Notes: generated by a model from the letters alone, not told the origin. DNA of 64,000 nucleotides from an uncultured Chloroflexota bacterium (GCA_903858085.1 CAIOHJ010000045.1:26674-90673); one strand, 5' to 3'. Shown: positions 11,475 through 21,680, numbered from the stretch's first letter. Program-made: numbers and translations.

Positions 11475-12371
11475 TCAACCTGCCGTAAAATATCTCTCCC
11501 GCATCCGTTTGAGAAAGTCGATCGACGCTTTCATCTCATCCATGCCGTTCATGCCGTCCTCAATACTGACCCAGCCCTGGTAGTGGGCGGCGGCCAAAAT
11601 TGTAAAAATACGGTCGTAGTCGTTGAGCCCACGGCCGGTCACCCCATGTTTGAGCTTGGCAAAATAGCCGATCGTGCCGTCGGTCTGGCGCAGTTCCTCC
11701 AGCGTGGCACCAGCCTCCAGATAGCGGTCGCTGGCGTGCAAGGTCACCACTCGGTCACACACACGTTCAAGCAGTGCGATCGGGTCGTCGCCAGCCACGA
11801 TCGCGTTGGAGGGGTCATACTGCACCCCAAAATGGGTGCGATCCTCGATAGCGTCGACGATGGCCAAAAACAGATCCATTTTCTGGGCAAATTCCGGCCA
11901 GCGCCAGGAGCCATCCTTGTAATGGTTCTCCATTGCCAGCACGACATCGTACTGGCGGGCCACAGGCAGCAGCGCCTGGATCGACTCGACCACCCACTCG
12001 ATCCCTTGCTGGCGGGCCACCCCGGGATGGCGCTGCCCGCTCAGAACCCGGCAGGCAGCCCGTGCCCCCCCCAGCCGACGGGTGATCCGGATCATCTCTG
12101 CCTCGTGGTCGAGCGCCCGTTTGCGTGCGTCAGGGTCCGGGTGGGTAAAATCGGGCGAACAGCAAAGCATCGGCATCGCACAGCCCACCGCAGCGATCGC
12201 CTCACCGACCTGGTCGATGTAGCCATCGTCCAAACTGGTGAAAAAGCCCTCATACATCTCCAGCCCCTCTGCCTGCAAGGGCTGCGCCATCCGGATCCAG
12301 TCAAAAACAGTCATGGTCCGGCGCTGGGAGATCTCTTCCAGATAACATTTCGGAAATGCAGCGATCTGCAT
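11475..12371 (-). CDS. Sugar phosphate isomerase/epimerase (xylose-isomerase-like TIM barrel)
   Basis: 298 residues; first gene of the operon. Segments typical of the AP-endonuclease-2/xylose-isomerase-like barrel are visible: LAMENHYK (metal-ligand Glu), GVQYDPSNAIV (Asp), VVTLHASD (His/Asp) and a late SIEDGM. Members isomerise or epimerise keto-sugars with a divalent metal (UlaE, IolE, IolI, Dte). The start at 12371 is backed by an AGGTGA ribosome site; an upstream in-frame stretch lacks similarity. In this operon it could epimerise the pentulose phosphate released by the decarboxylase, but this is inference. Confidence 0.82.
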   Translation of the reverse strand: MQIAAFPKCYLEEISQRRTMTVFDWIRMAQPLQAEGLEMYEGFFTSLDDGYIDQVGEAIAAVGCAMPMLCCSPDFTHPDPDARKRALDHEAEMIRITRRLGGARAACRVLSGQRHPGVARQQGIEWVVESIQALLPVARQYDVVLAMENHYKDGSWRWPEFAQKMDLFLAIVDAIEDRTHFGVQYDPSNAIVAGDDPIALLERVCDRVVTLHASDRYLEAGATLEELRQTDGTIGYFAKLKHGVTGRGLNDYDRIFTILAAAHYQGWVSIEDGMNGMDEMKASIDFLKRMRERYFTAG

Positions 12372-12503
12372 CGCATCACCTGCCAGGTTGGGATGGGTCG
12401 ATTCAGTTGGAAAGCACCGTTGCCAACCCGCACCCAACAGTCGATCGTTCCGATCGATGCAGCAGAGAGGGTCTGGTCGCCGAACAAGTGCATGCTTACG
12501 CCG

Positions 12504-12532
12504 ATCATAGCGTATTCTGCGGTGGGTGACAA
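12504..12532 (-). promoter_or_regulatory. Promoter of the isomerase-dehydrogenase-decarboxylase-LarA operon
   Basis: On the minus strand a -35 box TTGTCA (12532-12527) and a -10 box TATGAT (12509-12504) are separated by exactly 17 bp. Both are five of six matches to consensus. The leader to the ATG at 12371 is about 125 nt. Confidence 0.65.
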
Positions 12533-12540
12533 GTCACCCA
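12523..12540. promoter_or_regulatory. Candidate operator: perfect 8-2-8 inverted repeat over the -35 box
   Basis: TGGGTGAC-AA-GTCACCCA is a perfect inverted repeat with a 2-bp centre and covers the whole -35 element of the operon promoter. The position suits a dimeric repressor blocking RNA polymerase. No dedicated regulator gene lies next to the operon, so the binding protein is unknown. Confidence 0.6.
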
Positions 12541-12606
12541 GGGTCGGGGGATGTACGGCCCTGGCCAACAGCCCTCTCCGTGGCGCCTCCGCTGCACACG
12601 CCAGCT

Positions 12607-12635
12607 TTGGCGAACCGGGCGTTCTCTGCTACAAT
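12607..12635 (+). promoter_or_regulatory. Promoter of the LTA-synthase-like gene
   Basis: TTGGCG (12607-12612) and TACAAT (12630-12635) are separated by 17 bp, 35 bp upstream of the ATG at 12670. The pair is divergent from the operon promoter at 12504-12532. Confidence 0.6.
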
Positions 12636-12669
12636 CAGAATATTTCCGATGTGAAGGATCGTTTGCCCG

Positions 12670-14457
<1,788 letters not shown>

Positions 14458-14508
14458 AGGCCAACGGGCTCTGTTTGTTGTCTGTTTTTAGAAAAGGAGA
14501 AATGCAAA

Positions 14509-15285
14509 ATGCAATGCAAAATGTATCGTCAACTGGCTGTCATTCTTGTCGCAGGAGCCCTGAGCACCCTGCTGGTCGCCTGCGCCGGGCAGTCTGCTGC
14601 ACCGGCAGCCGAAGCACCGGCAGCTGAAGCACCCGCAGCCGAAGCACCGGCAGCTGAAGCACCCGCAGCTGAAGCACCGGCAGCTGAAGCACCGGCAGCC
14701 GCTCCTGGGGAGACAGCCGGAATGCGGACTTTTGTGGTCGTGCCGGCTGAGTCCAGCGCAGCCTACCTGGTCGACGAGGAGTTTTTGGGCGGGGCGTTGG
14801 ACAAGCTGGGCATCCCAGCCGGGCTGGTCGACGTCATCGGGAAAACCCAGGCGATCGAAGGGCAGCTGCAGCTCAACCTGAGCGACCTCGCTGCACCGCT
14901 CGGGGAGAACACCTTCACGGTCCAGCTCAACACCCTGACCACAGACCAAAGCAATCGCGACAACTGGATTCGCCGCAACGGCCCGCGCCTCAACGATTTC
15001 CCGCTGGCTACTTTCCGGGCTACGGCGATCAGCGGTGCGCCCGCCAGCTACACAGAAGGGGAAACAGTCCGCTTCCAGCTGAGCGGGGATCTGACCCTGC
15101 GCGAGATCACACAGCAGGTCACCTTCGAGGTAAGTGCCAGCCTGCAGGGGGGGACGCTGACCGGCACGGCGACGACGCGGCTGCTGATGAGCAGTTTCGG
15201 GATCACCCCTCCCAACTTTGCCAACACGTTGACGGTGGCCGACGAGTTCGGGATCGAGGTCCAGATCACAGCGCGCGAAGGGTAG
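14509..15285 (+). CDS. YceI-family lipoprotein
   Basis: 258 residues. The signal peptide ends in LLVA-C25, so it is a lipoprotein. An Ala/Pro/Glu linker of EAPAA repeats (about 34-65) separates the anchor from a YceI-like beta-barrel domain with the family features LNDFPLATF, FQLSGDLTLREITQQVTF and a C-terminal FGI. YceI proteins are lipocalin-like carriers of isoprenoid or amide lipids. Several ATGs are close together; 14509 was chosen because it lies 9 nt after the AAGGAG at 14494-14499, but 14521 is possible. It follows the LTA-synthase-like gene and may be co-transcribed. Confidence 0.87.
   Translation: MQCKMYRQLAVILVAGALSTLLVACAGQSAAPAAEAPAAEAPAAEAPAAEAPAAEAPAAEAPAAAPGETAGMRTFVVVPAESSAAYLVDEEFLGGALDKLGIPAGLVDVIGKTQAIEGQLQLNLSDLAAPLGENTFTVQLNTLTTDQSNRDNWIRRNGPRLNDFPLATFRATAISGAPASYTEGETVRFQLSGDLTLREITQQVTFEVSASLQGGTLTGTATTRLLMSSFGITPPNFANTLTVADEFGIEVQITAREG
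14611..14700 (+). repeat. 15-bp tandem repeat encoding EAPAA, six units
   Basis: Six consecutive 15-bp units run from 14611 to 14700. They differ only at two wobble positions (accgg/acccg, gct/gcc). They encode the flexible lipoprotein linker and are likely to vary in copy number by slippage. Confidence 0.92.
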
Positions 15286-15297
15286 CCCCCTCTCAGC

Positions 15298-15311
15298 GCC
15301 GGTCGGTCGGC
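15298..15311 (+). terminator. Weak hairpin followed by T-run after the YceI gene
   Basis: GCCG-gtcggt-CGGC is followed at once by ACTATTTTTTAC. It lies in the 27-bp gap between the convergent YceI and flippase-like genes. The stem is only 4 bp, so the call is tentative. Confidence 0.35.
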
Positions 15312-15312
15312 A

Positions 15313-16365
15313 CTATTTTTTACGCCAGACCCACACGCCTACCAGCCAGAGGCCGGCCAGCCCCAACAGACTATCGCGCCCCCGAATCAGCAGGCTGAGG
15401 CTGAGGCCAGCTGCAGGTGGCTGGCCAGTCAGCTGCATGGCCAGCGCCTGGCTGGCTTCCAAAGCCCCGATCGCTGCCGGCAGCGGCAGCAGAAGGGCGA
15501 CGCGTGCGGCAAGCAGGGCCGTGACCACGCCCGGCCAGGTCAATGTCAACCCCAGCACCCGAGTCATCAGCCAGAATTCACCGGCCACAGCCAGCCAGCT
15601 CAGCCCAGAAACTCCGACCGCCAGCAGAACAACCCTTGGGTGCTGGCGACAGAGAGCAACGCTCTGTGCTTCGCTGCGGCGAATGGCCAGGCCAACGCGT
15701 GTCTCCGCCCACAACGGGCCGGGGGCCCGGCCCTGCCGGGCGGCCCATCCGCCCCGCATCCGATCCAGGGCAACCAGCAGCGTTGACAAGGGCTGTCCCC
15801 CCAAAAACAGGGCCGTCAACAGGCCCAGCGGCAACGCCAGCAGCAGCAAGCTTCCCCCCAACAACTGCATCGGGTCGATGCTCCCCAGCGTCTGCTGACG
15901 TGCCAGCAGCAGAGCGCCAGCCGTGAGAAAGATGAAATTGGTCGCCATTTCCAGTGCCTTGTCCACCAGCACGGCGGCAACGGCGGCTGCCAACGGCACC
16001 CGATGGCGCGTGGCCACCAGGTACACTTGCAGCGGTTCGCCTCCAAAATGGGGGCCAGGTGTGAAGTAACTGACCGCAAAGGTGGCCAGCCGGTAGGTGA
16101 CCAGCTGCCAATAGGCGATGCGGTACCCCTGGGCCGCCAGCAGCAGCCACCAGCGTGCGCTGAAGGTGGCCAGGACAGCCAGATTGACAACCGCCAGCAG
16201 CGCAAGCTGCGCTGGCTCCACCAGCCGCAGGCGGGCCAGCCCCTCCCCCAGATCGACCAAGCCCAGCGTCCACCAGAGCAAGAGCAGTGCGGCCCCCAGC
16301 CAGAAGAGTTGGGGCAGCACTGGCTGGAGCCGACGTTTGGACCACTCCAGCAGCGCGTCGGTCAC
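15313..16365 (-). CDS. Lysylphosphatidylglycerol synthase TM-domain/flippase-like membrane protein
   Basis: 350 residues, almost entirely membrane-embedded with about eight hydrophobic segments. The YbhN/UPF0104 pattern is visible: NLAVLATFSARWWLLL in an early helix, SYFTPGPHFGGEPLQVYLV (the conserved P-G--GGEP region) and LVDKALEMATNFIFL. Members move or flip lipids and lipid-linked sugars. The GTG start overlaps the stop of the CDP-alcohol transferase gene (GTGA), so the two are coupled and lipid or glycolipid export is a natural shared role. It is the last gene of the gcvT operon. Confidence 0.8.
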   Translation of the reverse strand: MTDALLEWSKRRLQPVLPQLFWLGAALLLLWWTLGLVDLGEGLARLRLVEPAQLALLAVVNLAVLATFSARWWLLLAAQGYRIAYWQLVTYRLATFAVSYFTPGPHFGGEPLQVYLVATRHRVPLAAAVAAVLVDKALEMATNFIFLTAGALLLARQQTLGSIDPMQLLGGSLLLLALPLGLLTALFLGGQPLSTLLVALDRMRGGWAARQGRAPGPLWAETRVGLAIRRSEAQSVALCRQHPRVVLLAVGVSGLSWLAVAGEFWLMTRVLGLTLTWPGVVTALLAARVALLLPLPAAIGALEASQALAMQLTGQPPAAGLSLSLLIRGRDSLLGLAGLWLVGVWVWRKK

Positions 16366-17492
16366 ACAGCTGCCTCGGCGCGCGTCCCCAGTTTGGCGTG
16401 CAGGTAGTGCTCCTCAGGCTGCCAGCCCGCCCAGCGACCACTGCCCAGATGGACAACAGCCACTGCGCAGAAGAGCAGCAGCCCATTGTCGAGCTGCAGC
16501 CCCATTTGGGTCGCATGCCAGGCGGCCAGAAACGCCAGACAAACGGCGCCGACACGGCCAAGCACCCCCAACAGCAGGCTGGCTGTCGCCACCAGTGCCA
16601 GCCAGGGCAGGCCAGCCTGCCAGACCAGCCAGACGGTCAGCCCGGCACCGACCAGCCGCAAACAGGGGGGCAGCCATTGCTCGACCATCTTTTTGGTCTG
16701 CTGGCGGATCCGCTGATAGTGTGCCGAGGAGACATCGATCGTGGTGCTGACCACCAGCCAGTCGCGGCCAAAGCTGAAAAGCAGCGGCCCTGCAAACAGC
16801 CAGGCCAGATAGAGCGCGACCTGGTCCGTCCAGAGGGGCCAGAGAACGATGCTGATAAAACCGGTTTGAAAGCCGGCGATCAGACGACGGTGGTCGGAAG
16901 GCTGCAGATCCAGCACTGGCCAGTTCATGCGCCGACGAATCCAAAGTCCCAAAATAAAGAGCTGGCGCCCCAAGCCCAAGACCCAGTACCAGACAGGCAG
17001 ATGCCCATACTGGATCGCCAGCCCAACGGCGATCAAGATTCCCAGCCCGTCGAACTCCATATCCAGGATCGCGCCCAGCTGGCTCTCCCGCCGGGTGTAG
17101 CGGGCCACCAGCCCATCCAAAAAATCGATCACGCGCTCGGCCATGTACAGCACCGCAGGAGCCCAAGCCAGCCACCCCAGCGGCTCGGCCCCGAGCAAAA
17201 AGCCCGCCATCAGGCTGACCAGCATCCCCCGCACCGACGTCATCCAGTTGGCCAGCCCCAGGCGGGGAAATAGGGTCTCCCCCCCAGGAGGGTGATTGAA
17301 GCGCAGCGCCCACCACAAGACCCCCAGCTGCACGCACATGGCCACGGCCGCCAGCAGCAGCCAGCGCTGGGCCTCAGGCCCGGAGGCAGCCATCAGCCCG
17401 TAGCCGGCACCCAGTGCAGCGCAGTAGAGAAGGGCCACAGCAAGCCACTGGCGCCGCAACACCGACAAAGCAGGTCGCACATCGCCGATCAT
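16362..17492 (-). CDS. CDP-alcohol phosphatidyltransferase family protein
   Basis: 376 residues. The complete family signature DGx2ARx8Gx3Dx3D is present (D126, G127, A130, R131, G140, D144, D148), so metal binding and transfer of a phosphatidyl or phospho-alcohol group from a CDP-alcohol are expected. About ten hydrophobic helices make it longer than PgsA or PssA (usually 180-260 residues); the extra C-terminal helices resemble long uncharacterised members. The ATG at 17492 has a GAGGAG ribosome site. It lies between FkbM and flippase-like genes, which suggests making and moving an unusual phospholipid or glycolipid. Confidence 0.85.
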   Translation of the reverse strand: MIGDVRPALSVLRRQWLAVALLYCAALGAGYGLMAASGPEAQRWLLLAAVAMCVQLGVLWWALRFNHPPGGETLFPRLGLANWMTSVRGMLVSLMAGFLLGAEPLGWLAWAPAVLYMAERVIDFLDGLVARYTRRESQLGAILDMEFDGLGILIAVGLAIQYGHLPVWYWVLGLGRQLFILGLWIRRRMNWPVLDLQPSDHRRLIAGFQTGFISIVLWPLWTDQVALYLAWLFAGPLLFSFGRDWLVVSTTIDVSSAHYQRIRQQTKKMVEQWLPPCLRLVGAGLTVWLVWQAGLPWLALVATASLLLGVLGRVGAVCLAFLAAWHATQMGLQLDNGLLLFCAVAVVHLGSGRWAGWQPEEHYLHAKLGTRAEAAV

Positions 17493-17509
17493 AGGAATCT
17501 CCTCACGGC

Positions 17510-18265
17510 TCAGGTCAGCCGCGCATAAATGTCGCCCGAGCCTGACGCCGGCGTCAGGCTCTGCAGCCAGGTCGTGAGTTCGGCAGCCGCCAGCCAGCGA
17601 GGAGACTGCCAGCGATGCTGCTCGCCGTTGGACCAGTTGAACCGGTAGTTGCCCAGGAGAGCCAGACGGTCGACGCAAGATTGGGCCAGCGTGCTGGCAA
17701 CGCCAATATACTCGAAGGAGATGGCCGGCAACGGGCGGGAAAGGCCATTCAAGACTTCCAGCTCATAGCCTTCGACGTCGATCTTGCAGAACGCGGGTTC
17801 GCCGTAGCGGCGGACCAGTTCGTCGAGGGTTGTCACCTGGACAGTCGCTGCGTCGCTCCAGCGCACACCGGCAAACGACGCAGCCTGCTGCACGGCTGCG
17901 ATCCAAGGTTGCGAAAGTGTGGTGACCGTCGGGGTTTCCGGGCTGACAAAGAGGGTGGCCTGGCCCGGCCGGGCACCTACTGCCGCCTCGACCAGCGTGA
18001 TTTGAGAAGAGCGGCCGTACCAGCTGCGCAGCAACGCTGCGCAGGCTGGCTGGGGCTCGACGCCGACCACGCTGGCTCCCAGGCTCTGCCAGACCAACAG
18101 CCGGTTGCCCACGTGGGCGCCCAGATCAAAACAGAGGTCGCCGGCCCGCACAAATTGCGCGTAAAACCGGCGCATCTGCCACAGCTTCGCAGGATTCCCG
18201 TAGTAGAGAGCGATCGAACGAAGCAGACCACGCCACTGCTGAAGGTGTTGTCGAGCCGACGGCAC
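17510..18265 (-). CDS. FkbM-family SAM methyltransferase
   Basis: 251 residues. The SAM-binding motif I is LCFDLGAHVGN, then VVGVEPQPAC (acidic end of strand 2), and the FkbM hallmark CKIDVEGYELEVLNGL. FkbM proteins O-methylate sugars and polyketides, often in cell-surface glycan pathways. The start is a GTG; no strong ribosome site is seen, so it may be coupled to gcvH, whose stop lies 23 bp upstream. Its place inside an operon led by gcvT and gcvH is unexpected; the genes after it look like lipid or glycolipid functions. Confidence 0.85.
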   Translation of the reverse strand: MPSARQHLQQWRGLLRSIALYYGNPAKLWQMRRFYAQFVRAGDLCFDLGAHVGNRLLVWQSLGASVVGVEPQPACAALLRSWYGRSSQITLVEAAVGARPGQATLFVSPETPTVTTLSQPWIAAVQQAASFAGVRWSDAATVQVTTLDELVRRYGEPAFCKIDVEGYELEVLNGLSRPLPAISFEYIGVASTLAQSCVDRLALLGNYRFNWSNGEQHRWQSPRWLAAAELTTWLQSLTPASGSGDIYARLT

Positions 18266-18288
18266 AGCGCAGAACCCAGGGGCTGCGG

Positions 18289-18687
18289 TCAGCCCAGCCC
18301 TGCGACGAAGGCAGCGTAGTCGTCCGGGGAGAAGAGCGCAGCCAGCTCGTCCGCAAGGCGGTCGGTCGGTCGCACCTTGAAAAACCAGGCAGCATAAGGC
18401 TCCTCGTTGATCTGCTCAGGTTTGTCGGTCAGCACTGGGTTGACCTCGATCACCACGCCGCTGACCGGGGCATTGACCTCTTCGGCTGCTTTGACCGACT
18501 CGACAGTGGCGGCCTGCTTGCCCGCAGAGAGCGTCGAGCCCACTTCGGGCAGGTCCACATAGACCACATCGCTCAACGCATCCTGGGCAAAATCGGAGAC
18601 GCCGACAGTGGCGATCCCCTCCTCGACGCGCACCCACTCGTGGCTCTTGGCATATCTGACGCTGCGGTCCAGTTTGTAGTCAGCCAT
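18289..18687 (-). CDS. gcvH: Glycine cleavage system H protein
   Basis: 132 residues, the standard size. The lipoyl-lysine is K66 in ATVESVKAAEEV, followed by the N-APVSGVVIEVN turn. GcvH carries the aminomethyl group between GcvP, GcvT and GcvL. Two in-frame ATGs exist (18693 and 18687); the second is chosen because the GAGGG ribosome site abuts the first and is 6 nt from the second. gcvT lies 72 bp upstream on the same strand. gcvP is not in the window. Confidence 0.95.
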   Translation of the reverse strand: MADYKLDRSVRYAKSHEWVRVEEGIATVGVSDFAQDALSDVVYVDLPEVGSTLSAGKQAATVESVKAAEEVNAPVSGVVIEVNPVLTDKPEQINEEPYAAWFFKVRPTDRLADELAALFSPDDYAAFVAGLG

Positions 18688-18759
18688 TTGCATCCCTCAC
18701 TTTACAAAAATCAGAAAAAACGAGTTTGCTGCGGCCGACAGTCGAACACAGGAGCACGC

Positions 18760-19851
18760 TCAAGGGGCACTCCGCCGGTAAAAAGGCCGCTTGACGACAA
18801 CAGCCTGTTTGGGCTGATCGCGCACGATCACATCCAGCACGGTGCCCAGGGCGCTGTACTGCGCCGGCACGTAGGCCATGGCCAGAAATTTCCCCAACGT
18901 GGGGCTCTTCATCCCAGAGGTGACCTGGCCGACGATCTGGCCGTCAGCGGCCACGGCGTACTGTTCACGCGGGACTGCTTTGTCGACCATTTCCAGCCCG
19001 ACCAGCAGCCGCTGGGGCTTTTCAAGTTTTGTTTTGAGCAGGGCATCGCGGCCGATAAAGGGCAACTGCCAGGAGATCGTCCACCCCAGCCGGGCTTCGA
19101 GCGGGGTAATCTGCGGGCTGAGTTCGTGGCCATAGAGCGGCATCCCTGCTTCAAAGCGCAGGCTGTCGCGTGCGGCAAGCCCGCAGGCCAACAGGCCCTC
19201 GGTCTGCCCGCTCTCCAGCAGCAGTTGCCAGAACTCGACCACTTGCTCTGCCGGTACGTAGAGCTCAAAGCCATCTTCGCCGGTATACCCTGTGCGGCCT
19301 GCGATCGCCTTGACCCCCCCCAGTTCCAGCGTCAGCGCACTCCGCTGCGGAATCTGCGCCAAAGGCTGGTGGGTCAGCTTTTGCAAGATGGTGGCGGCCT
19401 GTGGCCCCTGCAACGCCAGCATGGCCAGCTCGTCGGAACGGTCGGTCAGGGTGACCGCATGGCCAGCCAGGTGGGACTCGATCCAAGCCCAGTCCTTGGC
19501 CCGATTGGCTGCGTTGACCACGATCAGCCAGCGACCCGGCAATTTGTACAAAAAAATATCGTCGACCACCGTTCCGTCGGCGTAGCAGAGCAGGCTGTAG
19601 TGCGCGTCCCCCTCGGCCATCTGGGTGACATCCCAGACCTGCAGGTGCAGCAGACAACGTTCGGCATCGGGGCCAGCCAGCTCGAACTGTCCCATATGGT
19701 CGATGTCGAAGAGCCCTGCTGCGGAGCGTACAGCCTGGTGTTCGGCGGTCGGACCGCTTGGGTACTGCACCGGAAGCTGATGGCCGGCAAATTCTACCAT
19801 GCGCCCACCCGAGGCCACATGCGTTGCGTAAAGTGGGGTGCGTTGCAACAC
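18760..19851 (-). CDS. gcvT: Glycine cleavage system aminomethyltransferase (T protein)
   Basis: 363 residues, the normal length. GcvT releases ammonia from the H-protein-bound aminomethyl group and transfers the methylene to tetrahydrofolate. Visible family segments: TPLYATHVASGGRMVEFAGH, LFDIDHMGQFELAG, LALQGPQA, TGYTGEDGFELYV, CGLAARDSLRFEAGMPLYGHEL and GQVTSGMKSPTLGK. The GTG start has an AAGGAG site 8 nt upstream. It is the first gene of a run gcvT-gcvH-FkbM-CDP-alcohol transferase-flippase. No glycine riboswitch was recognised in its leader. Confidence 0.95.
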   Translation of the reverse strand: MLQRTPLYATHVASGGRMVEFAGHQLPVQYPSGPTAEHQAVRSAAGLFDIDHMGQFELAGPDAERCLLHLQVWDVTQMAEGDAHYSLLCYADGTVVDDIFLYKLPGRWLIVVNAANRAKDWAWIESHLAGHAVTLTDRSDELAMLALQGPQAATILQKLTHQPLAQIPQRSALTLELGGVKAIAGRTGYTGEDGFELYVPAEQVVEFWQLLLESGQTEGLLACGLAARDSLRFEAGMPLYGHELSPQITPLEARLGWTISWQLPFIGRDALLKTKLEKPQRLLVGLEMVDKAVPREQYAVAADGQIVGQVTSGMKSPTLGKFLAMAYVPAQYSALGTVLDVIVRDQPKQAVVVKRPFYRRSAP

Positions 19852-19907
19852 AGAACAAGCTCCTTTGCATCAGAGAGAGGGCGCTGGCCAGTTGGGGCCT
19901 GCAAGGC

Positions 19908-19937
19908 AGTATAAACGGCTTGCTGTCCAGAGCCCAA
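19908..19937 (-). promoter_or_regulatory. Promoter of the gcvT operon
   Basis: On the minus strand a -10 box TATACT (19913-19908) has a -35-like TTGGGC (19937-19932) at 18-bp spacing. It lies in the 116-bp gap after the GH20 gene and gives a leader of about 50 nt. Confidence 0.5.
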
Positions 19938-19967
19938 ATAGGGTGCAGGCTTTCTCCGGTCCAGCCT

Positions 19968-21638
19968 TCAGCCCGACAGATGCTCTGCCGGGGGCTCCCC
20001 CGATTCTGCCCAGGCATCGATATGGGCGAGCGCTTCTTTCAAATTGAAGCGCGGCTGGTATGCCTTGCGGCCGGTGCCACCGCGCTGCCAGGGCTGTGGC
20101 CCTTCTAACGGACGGTAATTGACCCCGTACGCCTGCAGCCGCTGCAGATGTTGGGCAAGGCGGACACGGAAGGCCCCAAAATCGTCGCAGTCTGCACTCC
20201 AGCCGACCTCTGCCAGCGCGCAGGCGCGCGGAAACGCCATGTATTCCAGATGCGCGCTGTCCAGAATCACCTCGCTCCAGAGCTGGCATTGCACGCCCAG
20301 CACCTGGGGGAACGTGCTAGAGTCAGGCCAGCGCGCAGCCGGGTCGTAGGCGTAGAGATCTTCGAGCAGCACCGACTGGCCGATCGAGAGCGGTTCATCG
20401 CACCCATCGTCCTGGGCATAATCCAAATATGTCGGGAAAACCGGTGCCATCACAACGTCGTAGCCGGCGGCGGCCGCTTTCATCCCACCCTTCTCCCCGC
20501 GCCAGGACATGACTGTGCTCTCGGGGGGCAGCCCACCGTAGTGGATGATTTCATCCCAGCCGATCAGCCGACGTCCCCGTTCAGAAAGAAATGTGCTGAG
20601 TTGTGCAGTAAACCAGCTGCGCAGCGCCTGCACATTTTCCAGGCCGAGCGACGCCAGATGGGCCTGAATTTCCGGGGAGTTGCGCCAGGGGTCCAGGGGA
20701 GCCTCGTCTCCCCCCAGATGGATCCAAGGAGAGGGAAAAATCGCAAGCAGTTCCTCCAAAATACGCTTCAGCGCGGCGACCGTCCGCGGCAGCGGGTTGA
20801 CCAGGTCAGAGCTGACGCCAAAATAGGTGGACACCTCGACCTTTTTGTCGGGGAAGCAGCCAAACTCTGGGTAGGCGGCGGTCAACGCGCGCGAATGGCC
20901 GGGGAGGTCAATCTCGGGGATGACCAGGATGGCCCGGGCACCGGCGTAGGCGACAATCTCGCGCAGGTCCTCCTGGGTATAGTAGCCCCCATGCGGTGTG
21001 CCGTCATGCGGATCGGCTGCAGAGGTTGCAAAGCCCAGCCCGGTCTGTTTCCGGTGGGAAGCCACTGTGGCCAGCCTGGGGAAGGCCTTGATCTCGACGC
21101 GCCAGCCCTGGTCGTCGCTCAGATGCAGGTGCAGGCGATTGAAATGGTGCATCGCCAACAAATCAATGAAGCGCAGGATCGTCTGTTTGGGTACAAAATG
21201 GCGGGCCACATCGAGCATGCAGCCGCGCCAGCCAAACCGGGGCTGGTCCTCGATCAGACAGGCGGGCAGAGTCCACGTCACCCCGGGCAAAGGGGCCGAT
21301 CGCCAGTTGGCAGTCGGCAGCAGTTGGCGCAGCGTGTAAAAGGCATGGACCAGGCCGACAGCCGAGCCGGAGAGCGTCGCCCGCCGCGGATCCACCGCCA
21401 AACGGTACTGTTCGTCGTTCGCTCTCTCCACCTGCAGCACAATCTGGGCAGTTTCTGGGGGGGCGCTCTCAAACCGCAGAGCTGTGGAACGGCTGAGTTC
21501 GGCCCGCAGCAGATCGGCGACAGCCTCAGCATCGCCCGCAGCCGCCACCCCAACCGGTGACCGCAGGGTCAGCTCGCCGCTCCGTGCAGACAGCAACCTG
21601 GGTTTGGGAACAAGGGTGTCAAGCGGATGGACAGACAT
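19968..21638 (-). CDS. Beta-N-acetylhexosaminidase, GH20
   Basis: 556 residues. An N-terminal GH20b-like alpha/beta domain (about 1-130) precedes the catalytic barrel. The hallmark GGDE gives D311 and E312 (HLGGDEAP), the substrate-assisted pair that positions the acetamido group and donates the proton. Other family segments are WRGCMLDVARHF, NRLHLHLSDDQGW, PEIDLPGHS and GWDEI. No signal peptide is visible, so the enzyme may act on imported chitobiose or glycan fragments in the cytoplasm. The ATG has an AGGAGA site 7 nt upstream; a much longer in-frame reading extends over the divergent dehydrogenase and is spurious. Confidence 0.93.
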   Translation of the reverse strand: MSVHPLDTLVPKPRLLSARSGELTLRSPVGVAAAGDAEAVADLLRAELSRSTALRFESAPPETAQIVLQVERANDEQYRLAVDPRRATLSGSAVGLVHAFYTLRQLLPTANWRSAPLPGVTWTLPACLIEDQPRFGWRGCMLDVARHFVPKQTILRFIDLLAMHHFNRLHLHLSDDQGWRVEIKAFPRLATVASHRKQTGLGFATSAADPHDGTPHGGYYTQEDLREIVAYAGARAILVIPEIDLPGHSRALTAAYPEFGCFPDKKVEVSTYFGVSSDLVNPLPRTVAALKRILEELLAIFPSPWIHLGGDEAPLDPWRNSPEIQAHLASLGLENVQALRSWFTAQLSTFLSERGRRLIGWDEIIHYGGLPPESTVMSWRGEKGGMKAAAAGYDVVMAPVFPTYLDYAQDDGCDEPLSIGQSVLLEDLYAYDPAARWPDSSTFPQVLGVQCQLWSEVILDSAHLEYMAFPRACALAEVGWSADCDDFGAFRVRLAQHLQRLQAYGVNYRPLEGPQPWQRGGTGRKAYQPRFNLKEALAHIDAWAESGEPPAEHLSG

Positions 21639-21680
21639 GGATCTTCTCCTGACAGCTGGGACATGAATTTGTGTCTTTCT

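Noticed and set aside
14611..14700. CRISPR-like short repeat array
   Set aside because: The 15-bp units are directly adjacent with no spacers and are in-frame codons of a lipoprotein linker.
19852..19967. Possible glycine riboswitch before gcvT
   Set aside because: A GGAGA-like segment is present on the minus strand, but the conserved aptamer blocks and a tandem arrangement are not seen, and the predicted transcript start leaves only about 50 nt of leader.
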